From assembly GCA_905211485.1 (NCBI GenBank), contig CAJMAW010000018.1, positions 1 to 31,312 of the forward strand: 31,312 nt of DNA, given 5' to 3'. This document shows, one piece after another, positions 22,836-31,312 of the stretch. Position 1 is the first letter of the stretch. Each line of letters starts with the position of its first letter. The translations under genes were made by a program, and so were the position numbers. The notes under the pieces are model-generated. The model was not told the DNA's origin and ran no database searches. It saw only the letters and a list, made by a program, of their open reading frames with translations. This stretch comes from an uncultured Lentisphaeria bacterium. Its GTDB lineage: Bacteria; Verrucomicrobiota; Lentisphaeria; Victivallales; UBA1829.

Positions 22836-24236
22836 TTATTTTTTGCGTGCCGGAGGAGCTTTCGGGGCCGGAGGAGGAAAGACCTTCACTCCTTCCATGT
22901 TGTCCTTGACGGCGCCATCGGGCGTGACGATGAAGGAATCGCGGATTTCCCCGTTTTTCCTGCAGTCATAGCTGGTGAAAGTGAGTTTTCCGGGTTCGAC
23001 ATCGAGAATCAGGGCATCCCACATATTCACGATGAGCAGTCCGTAATTGAAGTCACCCTGGAAGGGCTGAACTCCTCTCGGACGGGACACCTTGGTGTCC
23101 GCGGAACGCGGATCGATCCGGATGCAGGAGTGTTCATGCCCGGCGAGGAAGTAATGAATTCTGCCTTCGGGAGACGGATCGTTCAGGACGTCCTTGAAGA
23201 ACTCCGCCATGTACTGAGTTCCTCCGCTGCCTCCGTGGGTGGCGACATGCGCCATGACGATCCGGAACTCGGCATCCTTCCACGCCTGAGTTTTTTTCAG
23301 ATCCCGGAGCCATTGGGCCTGTTCCCGGAAATAATCCTGATAAGCGGCTGTCTGCTCCGGCATGTTGGGACTGGCTTTTGACCACATGGAATCCAGGACG
23401 ATGAACAGGACTTTTCCCTGGGAAAAGGCAAAATAGCTTTTCCCGTCCTTGCGGGGGAAGTATTTTCCGAACTCATACTGTTCGCGTCCGGAGATGTCAT
23501 GATTGCCGCGGAGGAAGACGGTGGGCTTGCTTTTGCCCCATTTTCTCGAGACGTCGTCCAGGAATCCCTGAGTCATGAAGTAGCGGGCATGATTCATGTT
23601 GTCTTCGACGTTGTCGCCGAGGAAGACGTAGAAGTCCGCATTCTCCGCTCCGGAATATTCCACCAGCGGGTCCAGCGCCAGACGGGCCGCGCCGTGATGG
23701 TCCGCCACAAAAAAGACCTTGTAGCTGGTTTTCCCCGGATCGAGCGTCCGGAAGGAATAGATTTCCTTCCCCGTCCGGACGGAGGTGTCATAAGCCATGA
23801 ACGGATTCGGGACTGTCACAAAGCGATATTCATACTCCGTCCCCGGCTTCAGATTTTCCAGATGAATGCTGTGAAGATCGGAGGAGCAGTCGATCTGACC
23901 GTAGAATTTTTTCCAGACTCTTTTGAATTCCTCAGACCCTTTTTCGCGGTATTCGACTCCTGCGCCGCAGGGAACGCGCGTGATCCAGGAGATGGTGATG
24001 GAATCACTGGAGGGATTGGTCAGATACTGTCCGTGAAGGGGCAGCGTGAAGTCGAACTGATTCCGCACTTCGCTGTCCGGCTTTTCCGATTCGATTTTCA
24101 GCGGGACCCACTGGAAATCGATGTAGCTGGATTTTCCTGCTTCGTTTTTCGCCTCGTTTTTCTGCTCTTCTCCGGTCACGGGGAAAAGAGTCAATGCAAA
24201 CAGCAGGGCTGACGCCGCAATATATTCTGTTTTCAT
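22836..24236 (-). CDS. Secreted purple-acid-phosphatase-like metallophosphoesterase
   Basis: The protein has 466 residues. A signal peptide (KTEYIAASALLFALTLFPVTG, 2-22) indicates export. Residues about 60-165 form the fibronectin-III-like lead domain of purple acid phosphatases (DSITISWITRVP, NLKPGTEYEYRFV). The metallophosphoesterase core has the dinuclear metal ligands in order: Asp179-His181 (FVADHHG), Asp208 (LGDNVED), Asn245-His246 (GNHD), His330 (VMAHVATH) and His367/His369 (AGHEHS). It should hydrolyse phosphomonoesters or diesters in the periplasm; the substrate is unknown. The tail is proline- and lysine-rich. AGGAG immediately precedes the ATG at 24236. A strong terminator follows, so it is probably transcribed alone or with the upstream tkt. 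Its neighbourhood to ppk1/ppx hints at phosphate supply, but this is inference. Confidence 0.88.
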   Translation of the reverse strand: MKTEYIAASALLFALTLFPVTGEEQKNEAKNEAGKSSYIDFQWVPLKIESEKPDSEVRNQFDFTLPLHGQYLTNPSSDSITISWITRVPCGAGVEYREKGSEEFKRVWKKFYGQIDCSSDLHSIHLENLKPGTEYEYRFVTVPNPFMAYDTSVRTGKEIYSFRTLDPGKTSYKVFFVADHHGAARLALDPLVEYSGAENADFYVFLGDNVEDNMNHARYFMTQGFLDDVSRKWGKSKPTVFLRGNHDISGREQYEFGKYFPRKDGKSYFAFSQGKVLFIVLDSMWSKASPNMPEQTAAYQDYFREQAQWLRDLKKTQAWKDAEFRIVMAHVATHGGSGGTQYMAEFFKDVLNDPSPEGRIHYFLAGHEHSCIRIDPRSADTKVSRPRGVQPFQGDFNYGLLIVNMWDALILDVEPGKLTFTSYDCRKNGEIRDSFIVTPDGAVKDNMEGVKVFPPPAPKAPPARKK

Positions 24237-24282
24237 TTTTTCTCCTGATGTTTTCAGTTTTCCGTTTTACCGTTTATTTCTC

Positions 24283-24325
24283 CAGCAGATTTCCGCCTGC
24301 TGACATGCCTTCGGGCATGCTGTCT
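24283..24325 (-). other. Two adjacent hairpins in the leader of the phosphatase gene
   Basis: CAGCAG (24283-24288) pairs with CTGCTG (24297-24302). Immediately beside it CATGCC-TTCG-GGCATG (about 24304-24319) forms a UUCG-type loop extended by GACA/TGTC. No T-run follows on either strand, so they are not simple terminators. They lie between the tkt stop and the phosphatase ATG. Confidence 0.4.
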
Positions 24326-24464
24326 CATGGAGAGACTGTATGTCCATGCGGCTGCTGCTGCCTCCGGGAGAGACAAGCCTGAGATCCTGCGATGCCTGTT
24401 CAGGAGGAAGCTGTTCAGGAATCTTTCCTGTCCGGTTCCGCTTGTCTCAGAGAGCTTTTTCTCT

Positions 24465-26459
24465 TCAGGCGTTGAGGTACGTTTCCGCCTTTTCCGCGAC
24501 CGCGTCCGGAGTGAATCCGAATTTTTCCGCAAGGACTTTGTACGGGGCGGACGCACCGAAGTGGTCGAGCCCGATTTCCATTCCGCCCTCTCCGGTGAAG
24601 CGTTTCCATCCGAAAGTAGAAGCAGCCTCGATCGAAATGCGTTTCCTGCACGAGGGTGGCAGCACGGAATCGCGGTATTCCCTGTCCTGCCGCAGGAAGA
24701 GTTCCTGGGAAGGCATCGACACCACACGGATCTTTTTCCCCTTTGCACGCAGAATTTCCGCCGCGGAAAGCGCCAGGTTCAATTCGGACCCCGTTCCGAT
24801 CAGGACTGCTTCAAAATCCGGATCCTCCGAAAGCACATAGGCACCTTTTTCCAGATTCATTTTTGAAGCCTGCTCCGCAGAAAGCGGAGCGAGATCCTGA
24901 CGGGTCAGGACCAGAGCCACCGGCGTCCCGGCCCTGACGGCATACGCCCAGGCCGCGGCCGCTTCATGCGCCTCCGCCGGACGAATCACGGTGAGTCCGG
25001 GGGTGGAACGGAGCATCGCAAGCTGTTCGACGGGTTCGTGAGTCGGACCGTCTTCCCCGACATAGAACGAGTCATGGGTCAGCACGTAAATCACCGGCAG
25101 CTTCTGAAGCGCCGCCAGACGGATTGCCGGTTTCATGTAGTCGGAAAACACAAAGAAGGTCGAACAGAACGGAATTGCGGCTCCGTAGAGGGCCATCCCG
25201 TTGGCGCAAAGAGCCATCCCGAGTTCACGCACGCCGAAATGATAATTTCTTCCCGTGCGGTCTTCCGGAGAGAACCATCCGGCGCCCTTGATTTCCGTCT
25301 TGGTGGAGGGCGCGAGATCGGCGGATCCTCCGCAGAGAGCGGGAACCAGACGGGCCACGGTCTGGAGAATTGTCCCGCTGGAAGCCCTTGTTGCCACAGG
25401 CTTGTCGACCGGTGCCGCCGCAAGCAGTTCCTCCAGGAGATTTTCCGGCACTTCCTTGGAAAGGAGGCTGGAAATCAGAACCGCCTTTTCTGGATTGGCT
25501 TCCAGAAACTTTTGAAATTTCGCATCCCACGCGGCGGCTTCCTCCGCCAGTTCGCGGGCGCGTGCGGCGGTCATTTCAGCGACTTCCGCAGGCACATGGA
25601 ATTCTTCTTCCGGGAATCCGAGCGCTTTTTTGGTCGCGGCCAGTTCTTCTGCGCCGAGAGGCTCCCCGTGGGAACTGCTCTTTCCGGCCTTTCCGGGAGA
25701 TCCGTATCCGATGACGGTGCGTCCGATGATAAGGGTGGGCCGGCCGTCGGAAACTTTCGCCTCGTTCAGAACCTGGTCCACCTGGACGGGATCGTTGGCG
25801 TTTCCGCAGCGGAGCACGCGCCATCCGTAGGCGGTGAAACGCATGCCGACATCTTCCGTGAACGCAAGGGAGGTCCCGCCTTCGATGCTGATGCCGTTTG
25901 AATCGTAAAAGCAGATGAGATTGTCAAGTTTCTGATGTCCGGCAAACGAACAGGCCTCATGGGTGGTGCCTTCCATCATGCAGCCGTCCCCGGCGATGAC
26001 ATAGATTTTATTGTTCATGAGCCCGGTTTTGTCCAGTCCGGTGACGGCGGCGAAAGATTTTGCCGCGCAGGCCAGACCGACGGCGGAAGCCAGACCGGAT
26101 CCCAGCGGCCCCGTCGTCACTTCGACTCCTGCCGTGTGCCCGTATTCCGGATGTCCCGGCGTGAGGCTTCCCCACTGACGGAAATTTCGGAGTTCCTCCA
26201 TGGACAGTCCGTATCCGTACAAATGCAGAAGACTGTAGAGAAGCATGGATCCGTGCCCCGCGGAAAGAACAAAGCGGTCGCGACCGAGCCAGAGGGGATT
26301 CCCCGGATTATGGCGCATGTGGTTCTGCCAGAGACTTACGGCGAAGTCCGCGCAGCCCATCGGCATGCCGGGGTGTCCGGATTTCGCTTTTTGAATGGCA
26401 TCGGCCGAAAGCATGCGGACGGTGTCGGCGGCTTTTTTCATCAGGCACGGATCTGTCAT
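24465..26459 (-). CDS. tkt: Transketolase
   Basis: This 664-residue, thiamine-diphosphate enzyme moves two-carbon units in the non-oxidative pentose phosphate pathway. The N-terminal domain has AIQKAKSGHPGMPMG (21-35, with His29) and HGSMLLYSLLHLYGY. The ThDP/Mg motif begins at AGDGCMMEGTTHEA and ends in FYDSNGISIEG. The pyrimidine domain has VYVLTHDSFYVGEDGPTHEP (in two pieces) and the C-terminal domain SMPSQELF. All are typical. Two consecutive ATGs (26462, 26459) follow AAGGA; the second has better spacing. Cytosolic. A 228-base gap separates it from the downstream phosphatase. Confidence 0.96.
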   Translation of the reverse strand: MTDPCLMKKAADTVRMLSADAIQKAKSGHPGMPMGCADFAVSLWQNHMRHNPGNPLWLGRDRFVLSAGHGSMLLYSLLHLYGYGLSMEELRNFRQWGSLTPGHPEYGHTAGVEVTTGPLGSGLASAVGLACAAKSFAAVTGLDKTGLMNNKIYVIAGDGCMMEGTTHEACSFAGHQKLDNLICFYDSNGISIEGGTSLAFTEDVGMRFTAYGWRVLRCGNANDPVQVDQVLNEAKVSDGRPTLIIGRTVIGYGSPGKAGKSSSHGEPLGAEELAATKKALGFPEEEFHVPAEVAEMTAARARELAEEAAAWDAKFQKFLEANPEKAVLISSLLSKEVPENLLEELLAAAPVDKPVATRASSGTILQTVARLVPALCGGSADLAPSTKTEIKGAGWFSPEDRTGRNYHFGVRELGMALCANGMALYGAAIPFCSTFFVFSDYMKPAIRLAALQKLPVIYVLTHDSFYVGEDGPTHEPVEQLAMLRSTPGLTVIRPAEAHEAAAAWAYAVRAGTPVALVLTRQDLAPLSAEQASKMNLEKGAYVLSEDPDFEAVLIGTGSELNLALSAAEILRAKGKKIRVVSMPSQELFLRQDREYRDSVLPPSCRKRISIEAASTFGWKRFTGEGGMEIGLDHFGASAPYKVLAEKFGFTPDAVAEKAETYLNA

Positions 26460-26587
26460 CATGAAAATCCTTGTGTTATATGATTTAGGGAAATGGTATT
26501 TGCGGGATACGGTTCGTCCAGAGACGGTACCATACTCTGCGGGATTCGGATTTTCAATCCGGAAAAACATTTTCCCGCCGATTTCGC

Positions 26588-27403
26588 TCACACTGCGCTG
26601 AGGACGAGCGCCATCAGGAGCATTCCTCCGATCAGGCCGTACAGGGAGATGTGATGTTCCCCGTAGCGTTCCGCGGCAGGGAGAAGTTCGTCGAAGGTGA
26701 TGAACACCATGATCCCGGCGACGAGGGCAAAAAGAATCTGCAGTATCGTTTCATTCAGGAACGGATGCAGAATCAGATATCCCGCCAGCGCTCCCGCCGG
26801 TTCCGCCAGACCGGAAAGACAGGAATAGAAAAAGGCTTTCTCCCGGCTCCCCGTCGCATAAAACAGAGGGACGGACACCGCGATGCCCTCCGGAACATTG
26901 TGAATTGCAATTGCCAGAGCAATGGAAACTCCCAGTTCCAGACTGTTCATTCCGGCTGCGAATGTGGCCAGTCCCTCGGGAAAATTGTGAATGCCGATAG
27001 CCAGTGCAAACAGAACTCCTGAACGTCCCAGCTTTTTCCTGTTTTCAGCGGAAAGGGCCCCTGTGTCGATTTCTTCGACTCCGTGGGCTTCGTGAGGATT
27101 TTCCACCGACGGGATCAGACGGTCGATCAGGGCTGCGAGAAGGATTCCCCCGAAAAATGCAAGAACTGCGCACGCCGCTCCCCGGGATCCCCCAAGCAGT
27201 TCTCTCAGACTGTTTTCCGCTCCTGCCAGAAGTTCCACAAAGGAAATATACAGCATGACTCCCCCTGAAAAACCCAGCGAGGCGGAAAGAAGGCGCGTAT
27301 TGGTTCGTTTGGCAAAAAAGGCGACTGCGCCGCCGATGCCGGTGGCCAGTCCTGCGAAAGCGGTCATGCCCATGACCAGGAGAAAATGGGAATCTGCCGT
27401 CAT
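26588..27403 (-). CDS. ZIP family divalent metal transporter (ZupT-like)
   Basis: This 271-residue inner-membrane protein probably imports zinc and related divalent metals. About eight hydrophobic segments are visible. The metal-site motifs HNFPEG (139-144) and HNVPEG (168-173) are those of ZupT-type ZIPs, and FVELL (55-59) also fits. The loop between helices three and four (ENPHEAHGVEEIDTG, 101-115) carries histidines and acids that may sense or bind metal. AAAGGA eight bases before the ATG at 27403 sets the start. It lies 128 bases upstream of tkt on the same strand. Confidence 0.92.
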   Translation of the reverse strand: MTADSHFLLVMGMTAFAGLATGIGGAVAFFAKRTNTRLLSASLGFSGGVMLYISFVELLAGAENSLRELLGGSRGAACAVLAFFGGILLAALIDRLIPSVENPHEAHGVEEIDTGALSAENRKKLGRSGVLFALAIGIHNFPEGLATFAAGMNSLELGVSIALAIAIHNVPEGIAVSVPLFYATGSREKAFFYSCLSGLAEPAGALAGYLILHPFLNETILQILFALVAGIMVFITFDELLPAAERYGEHHISLYGLIGGMLLMALVLSAV

Positions 27404-27861
27404 GACGGGGGTCCTTTGTCTGAGATCCCGGTGGATCTCTGTCTGATTCCTGAATTTTTCAGGGTGAATGTTGTTTTTTCATTTCCGGGAGAAAATATAT
27501 CTCCCCGGGAAGAGATCCGCAAGGGATTTCCTCCCGGAATGACCCTTTTGCAGCGCAATGATGTCATCTCGGCGCAACAAGGGCGGTTGGATTGATTCCT
27601 CCCGCGAAGATACGAAAGGAGGATGGACAAAAAAGCGGGGAAAAACTGAGAATTCTCATGACAATTCATTTTTTCCCCCCGCTCCACAACGGCATTCTGG
27701 AGGCGGCGCGGAAAAATAACGCTTCGGGAATCTCCTTTCCCCGGACATCCGGAGAGGAGATTGTTCCAGAAAACCGACCCCGTAACACCGATACAGCAAA
27801 TATAATTCCGTAGAGAGGCTGTTGTTTTATTGATTTTGCTGATGATGAAAAGGAAATAAGA
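27404..27861. other. Intergenic region between the ZIP transporter gene and tRNA-Arg
   Basis: No gene is supported. Two inverted repeats stand out. CCGGGAGA (27485-27492) pairs with TCTCCCCGG (27500-27508) around an AT-rich loop. AGCGGGGAAAAA (27634-27645) pairs with the T6-C6-GCT stretch at 27669-27683, with the perfect palindrome TGAGAATTCTCA nested inside. Neither is followed by a T-run. Confidence 0.45.
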
Positions 27862-27937
<76 letters not shown>

Positions 27938-27963
27938 TCCTGAAAAACGGAACATAAAGTCTT

Positions 27964-27991
27964 AATGTAAAGCGAGTCTCCGAAAAATCAA
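27964..27991 (-). promoter_or_regulatory. Possible promoter for tRNA-Arg
   Basis: On the minus strand TTGATT (27991-27986) and TACATT (27969-27964) are separated by 16 bases, and the -10 ends 26 bases before the mature tRNA. Confidence 0.35.
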
Positions 27992-28147
27992 TCCCCGCCC
28001 CGAAAAAAAATCTCCCGATTGACAGCGGACGGACTGGCAATCCCAGGAAAAACAGGATACAATACCTTCCGACGGCTCCGCTTTACAGACTGCGTCCGGC
28101 GATCACCCCCCTTTCTGTCCATCCATTCGAGAGCATGAGAAAACGGT

Positions 28148-28999
28148 ATGAAGCTTCAATTTGCCAAAATGCACGGAGCGGGCAACGATTTCATCGTCGT
28201 CGATGACACTCCCGCCCGCCGATCCTACTCACCGGAACAGATTCGGAAACTCTGCCGACGCCGGACCGGAATCGGCGCAGATGGTTTGATCTCCCTCCAG
28301 GCTCTTCCAGACTCTTCCGCAGTGCGGATGAGTTTTTTCAACTGCGACGGATCGCGCGCGAGTCTCTGCGGAAACGGACTGCGCTGTGCCGCCGCATTCG
28401 CGGGGAAATACGGACTCGCGGAAGGTCCATTCATCCGCTTCGTCACAGACAGCGGAATTCTCTCTGCCGAACTGCTGGGAAACAATCAGGTCCGCATTGA
28501 ACTGCCTCTTACGGAGGATTTTCAGGAATATAAGTCTGTTCCTCTTGAAGGGGACGTCACGGTGAAGGGGTGGCGCGGAGTGGTGGGCGTGCCTCATTTT
28601 GTGGTGATTGTTCAGGATCTTTCCGGGATCGATGTCCCGTCCTTGGGAAGAAGCCTCCGTTTTCATCATCTTTTTGCTCCCGGGGGGGTGAATGTGGATT
28701 TTGTTCAGGATCCGGCTGGATTTCCGGAGGGGCGCCCGCTCCCCGTCCGCACCTATGAACGCGGAGTCGAAGGAGAAACCCTTGCCTGCGGAACCGGAAT
28801 CGCTTCGACGGCCTGCGCCCTCCGGAAATTTCGGAACGCTCCCGGGAAACAAACGTTTCTTTGCCGTTCCGGAGACGTGATCCGGGTTGAAATCACGGCA
28901 AACGGAAGTATTGTAAACAAAGTGCATCTAACAGGTCCTGCGGCCGTTGCGTTCACGGGGGAATGGGAAGACCCGTTCCCGGACTCTTCCGCCGGATAG
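28148..28999 (+). CDS. dapF: Diaminopimelate epimerase
   Basis: The protein has 283 residues. The enzyme interconverts LL- and meso-diaminopimelate, the latter serving peptidoglycan and lysine synthesis, using two cysteines without cofactor. MHGAGNDFIVVD (8-19) is the DapF start. The first catalytic cysteine is Cys74 (SLCGNGLRC) and the second is Cys214 (TLACGTGIAS). RTYERGVEGETLACGTG and HLTGPAAVAFTGEW are also typical. The site NADGS reads NCDGS (65-69). A TACAAT (28058-28063) about 85 bases upstream may be the -10 box. dapA follows 59 bases downstream on the same strand, so the two are probably one transcript. Confidence 0.95.
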   Translation: MKLQFAKMHGAGNDFIVVDDTPARRSYSPEQIRKLCRRRTGIGADGLISLQALPDSSAVRMSFFNCDGSRASLCGNGLRCAAAFAGKYGLAEGPFIRFVTDSGILSAELLGNNQVRIELPLTEDFQEYKSVPLEGDVTVKGWRGVVGVPHFVVIVQDLSGIDVPSLGRSLRFHHLFAPGGVNVDFVQDPAGFPEGRPLPVRTYERGVEGETLACGTGIASTACALRKFRNAPGKQTFLCRSGDVIRVEITANGSIVNKVHLTGPAAVAFTGEWEDPFPDSSAG

Positions 29000-29058
29000 A
29001 CGGAAAAAAAACAACGCGGCCCCCGGACACGGAAACAGAACCGACAGGAAAAACAGCT

Positions 29059-29928
29059 ATGGAACTGCAAGGTGTTTACACGGCGATCGTCACTCCTTTT
29101 TCCAGAGGAGAGGTCGATTATGGGAAGTTCGCGGAACTCGTCGAAATGCAAATCGAAGGCGGTGTGGACGGGATTGTTCCCGTGGGAACTACCGGGGAGT
29201 CTCCGACTCTTTCGGTCGAAGAGCATATGAAGGTCATTGAGACTGCCGTGAAAGTCGCGAAGAAACGCTGCAAGGTCATGGCCGGGAGCGGAGCGAACTC
29301 CACCGTCGAAGCAATTGAACTGACCAATTATGCGAAGTTCGCGGGCGCGGACTGCTCCCTGCAGGTCGCTCCGTATTACAATAAACCGACCCAGGAAGGG
29401 CTGTACCGTCATTTTTCCACCATTGCGGATGAATGCGGACTGCCGATCGTGCTGTACAACGTCCCCGGAAGAACCGGCGTCAGCATTGCTCCGGAGACGA
29501 TTGCGCGTCTGGCTGGGAATGCGAATGTCATCGGGGTCAAGGAAGCCGGGGGGAATGCGGAGAGGGTCTCGGAAATTCTTTCCTTGTGCAATATCAACAT
29601 CATGTCCGGTGATGACAGTCTAACACTTCCCATGATGTCCCTGGGAGCCAAAGGCGTCATCAGCGTGGCCTCCAACTTCATTCCCAAGCTCATCAAAACC
29701 ATGGTCGAATCCTGCAGAACCGGCGACTTCGCCACGGCTCTGAAAATTCACAACCGCTGTTACAGACTCTTCAAGCATCTTTTCATTGAATCAAATCCGA
29801 TTCCTGTGAAAGCCGCCATGGCGATGCTCGGCATGATTCGTGAGGAATACCGGCTCCCGCTTTGTGAAATTTCCGAGAAAAACCGGAAAATCCTTGAAGA
29901 AACTCTCAAGCGCTGTCTGGAACAATGA
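29059..29928 (+). CDS. dapA: 4-hydroxy-tetrahydrodipicolinate synthase
   Basis: The protein has 289 residues. This TIM-barrel class I aldolase condenses pyruvate with aspartate semialdehyde, the committed step to diaminopimelate and lysine. The Schiff-base lysine is Lys161 (VIGVKEAGGN). The proton relay is Tyr133 (VLYNVPGRTG), Thr45 (VGTTGESPTL) and Tyr107 (APYYNKPTQEG). Arg138 in PGRTG should bind the substrate carboxylate. AGGAAA precedes the ATG at 29059. It lies in dapF-dapA order. An 8-bp hairpin TTTTCTCT/AGAGAAAA (29933-29954) follows the stop without a T-run and may reduce read-through into the next gene. Confidence 0.96.
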   Translation: MELQGVYTAIVTPFSRGEVDYGKFAELVEMQIEGGVDGIVPVGTTGESPTLSVEEHMKVIETAVKVAKKRCKVMAGSGANSTVEAIELTNYAKFAGADCSLQVAPYYNKPTQEGLYRHFSTIADECGLPIVLYNVPGRTGVSIAPETIARLAGNANVIGVKEAGGNAERVSEILSLCNINIMSGDDSLTLPMMSLGAKGVISVASNFIPKLIKTMVESCRTGDFATALKIHNRCYRLFKHLFIESNPIPVKAAMAMLGMIREEYRLPLCEISEKNRKILEETLKRCLEQ

Positions 29929-29985
29929 GTTTTTTTCTCTTCCGGCAGAGAAAAGGCTGAAGAACAGAACTCAGGAATGAGAACC

Positions 29986-31170
29986 ATGAATTTTGAAAAG
30001 AATTATGATGTTGCTGTGGCAGGCGGAGGCATGGCGGGAGTGGCCGCGGCTCTCGCCGCCGCAGAGGAAGGCGCCCGTGTCGCCGTCATTGAAAAAGCGG
30101 CGATTTTCGGAGGATTGGCCACCAGCGGACTGATCAACGCCTATCTGCCGATCTGTGACGGAAAAGGAACTCAGGTCTCCTTCTCCCTGGCGGAAAAACT
30201 CCTGCATGCAAGTTACCGTTACGGACCGAACACCCTGAAGAAGAAGGACTGGGGCATGACTCCATGGAAACCGGAGGATGGACGTTATCAGACGGTTTTT
30301 TCTCCCTCTTCTCTTGCCATTGCCTTGGACGAACTCCTGCTTGAGCGGAATGTGGACTGCTGGCTGGACACTCTTCTCTGTGCAGTGGAAACCGATTCCG
30401 ATCAGCGTGTGATGGCTCTTCAAGTGGAAAATAAAAGCGGACGGGGCAGAATTTCCGCTTCTGTTTTTGTCGATGCCACTGGTGACGCCGATCTTGTCCG
30501 GCGCGCCGGCGGAAGAACACGCGACGGCATGAACTATACTTGCATCTGGGTTCTTCATCACGATCATTCCGTTCCCCCGGAGAATTTTGAAAAACACTTT
30601 CCGATGGCGTATTTCACGGAAAAGGAATGTGACACTCATGGCGTCAGCGGTGCTGAAGTCAGCCGTTTCCTTCTCAGAGGCCGGACCATGCTCCGCGAGT
30701 TCTATCAGGAGCAGTATGCCAAGAGAAATGCCACGCCGGATTTGCTCTATCCGGTTCTTATCCCCACCATGCCGCAGTACAGGGTGATTTCCTGCATCGA
30801 GGGGAAGACCCGTCTTTCTGACGGAGCGGGTGCCACCCGTTTTGAAGACTCCATCGGAATTGCCGCGGACTGGCGCGGAAACGGCACCCTGCCTCCCTGG
30901 GAAATCCCGTATTCCTCCCTGCTTCCGGAATCACTGAAAAATGTCCTTGCCGCAGGGAGAAGTTCTTCAGCCGAGGGCGAGGGATGGGAAATCACGCGTG
31001 TGATTCCTTCTGCTGTTGTGACAGGGGAAGCGGCCGGGACTGCGGCGGCTCTTGCTGCCTGCGGGAGGATTCCTTTGGAGGAGCTGTCCTGCGAGAAGGT
31101 GCAGAAGGCGCTCAGAAAACGTGGAGTTCCTCTCCATCTGCCTGATGTGGGTCTTAGTTACAAAAGTTGA
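29986..31170 (+). CDS. FAD-dependent oxidoreductase (FAD_oxidored family)
   Basis: The protein has 394 residues. An N-terminal dinucleotide fold has YDVAVAGGGMAG (7-18) and Glu36 for the ribose of FAD, followed by FGGLATSGLINAYLP (41-55). A second FAD contact is VFVDATGDADLVRRAG (about 155-170). The C-terminal LKNVLAAGRSSSAEGEGW and RVIPSAVVTGEAAGTAAALAA segments complete the site. This is the PF12831-type pattern common in Lentisphaerota, Planctomycetota and Bacteroidota, often near carbohydrate genes. The substrate is unknown. No signal peptide is seen. AGGA nine bases before the ATG at 29986 makes that start better than the ATG at 29977. It lies 57 bases after dapA; whether it belongs to the dap transcript is unclear. 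Confidence 0.88.
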   Translation: MNFEKNYDVAVAGGGMAGVAAALAAAEEGARVAVIEKAAIFGGLATSGLINAYLPICDGKGTQVSFSLAEKLLHASYRYGPNTLKKKDWGMTPWKPEDGRYQTVFSPSSLAIALDELLLERNVDCWLDTLLCAVETDSDQRVMALQVENKSGRGRISASVFVDATGDADLVRRAGGRTRDGMNYTCIWVLHHDHSVPPENFEKHFPMAYFTEKECDTHGVSGAEVSRFLLRGRTMLREFYQEQYAKRNATPDLLYPVLIPTMPQYRVISCIEGKTRLSDGAGATRFEDSIGIAADWRGNGTLPPWEIPYSSLLPESLKNVLAAGRSSSAEGEGWEITRVIPSAVVTGEAAGTAAALAACGRIPLEELSCEKVQKALRKRGVPLHLPDVGLSYKS

Positions 31171-31188
31171 GTGAAAAAGGGGGGGGAA

Positions 31189-31221
31189 AAGGCGTTAGGG
31201 GGAGGCCTTCACTCATTTTTT
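31189..31221 (+). terminator. Weak possible terminator after the FAD oxidoreductase gene
   Basis: AAGGC (31189-31193) and GCCTT (31205-31209) can pair around an 11-base loop, with TTTTTT at 31216-31221 shortly after. The stem is short. Confidence 0.3.
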
Positions 31222-31232
31222 GTCATAAAAAT

Positions 31233-31259
31233 AAAAAAATACGGCAGGCTTGCCTGCCG
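31233..31259 (-). terminator. Intrinsic terminator on the minus strand at the right edge
   Basis: Perfect 8-base arms CGGCAGGC (31242-31249) and GCCTGCCG (31252-31259) flank a two-base centre. On the minus strand the stem is followed by TA and seven T residues (complement of 31233-31239). It would end a minus-strand transcript coming from beyond the window. Confidence 0.65.
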
Positions 31260-31312
31260 GGTGCAGGAGATGCAATCCTGCCGAGGAGTATGAGGGCGAG
31301 GAGCCCTCATGC

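Overview
This window looks like ordinary chromosome from a free-living or gut-type bacterium of the Lentisphaerota (Victivallales-like), or a close relative in the Planctomycetota–Verrucomicrobiota–Chlamydiota (PVC) group. The assignment is an inference. It rests on a FTLIELLVV-type pseudopilin with a very long pre-leader, a fragment of a second such protein, a secreted YdjY-domain protein, a cytoplasmic-looking GH20 enzyme, a family-12831-type FAD oxidoreductase and a GC-rich genome with purine/pyrimidine-biased intergenic DNA. There is no rRNA, CRISPR array, integrase, transposase or plasmid function. The one RNA gene I can support is tRNA-Arg(UCU).

Layout, left to right. Positions 1-239 hold a strange junction: the tail of a pseudopilin (+) abuts the head of a phosphohexomutase (-). 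Next, on the minus strand, come a phosphohexomutase-like protein that has lost its catalytic serine and metal-binding aspartates (236-1606) and a GH20 glycosidase (1976-3859). Divergent from these is an ATPase-TOPRIM protein of the OLD type (4273-5778). A compact minus-strand operon follows: plsY, gpsA and a secreted YdjY-domain protein. Divergent from plsY are an M24 peptidase, a four-helix membrane protein, a lipoprotein and a pseudopilin interrupted by an in-frame amber codon, all on the plus strand. On the minus strand, lysA, mreB and pdxB follow one another with their own promoters. A small NIF3/YqfO-like protein (+) faces the minus-strand operon ROK kinase-ppx-ppk1. Then come a purple-acid-phosphatase-like protein, transketolase and a ZIP metal transporter (all -), tRNA-Arg (-), and a plus-strand run of dapF, dapA and an FAD-dependent oxidoreductase. 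The right edge carries three consecutive hairpins.

How the genes work together. plsY and gpsA supply glycerol-3-phosphate and its first acylation for phospholipids. dapA, dapF and lysA (the last at a separate locus) give three steps of the diaminopimelate/lysine pathway, and mreB organises wall synthesis. ppk1 and ppx make and degrade polyphosphate, and the ROK sugar kinase lies upstream in the same transcription unit. pdxB belongs to DXP-dependent pyridoxal phosphate synthesis, and PLP is the cofactor of LysA. GH20, ROK kinase and transketolase fit a saccharolytic life.

The points I find most unusual are the active-site-dead phosphohexomutase overlapping a second family member by ATGA, the chimeric left edge, the amber-interrupted pseudopilin behind a perfect consensus promoter, a divergent Ppx, and the structured right edge. 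I did not find a convincing new multi-gene system.
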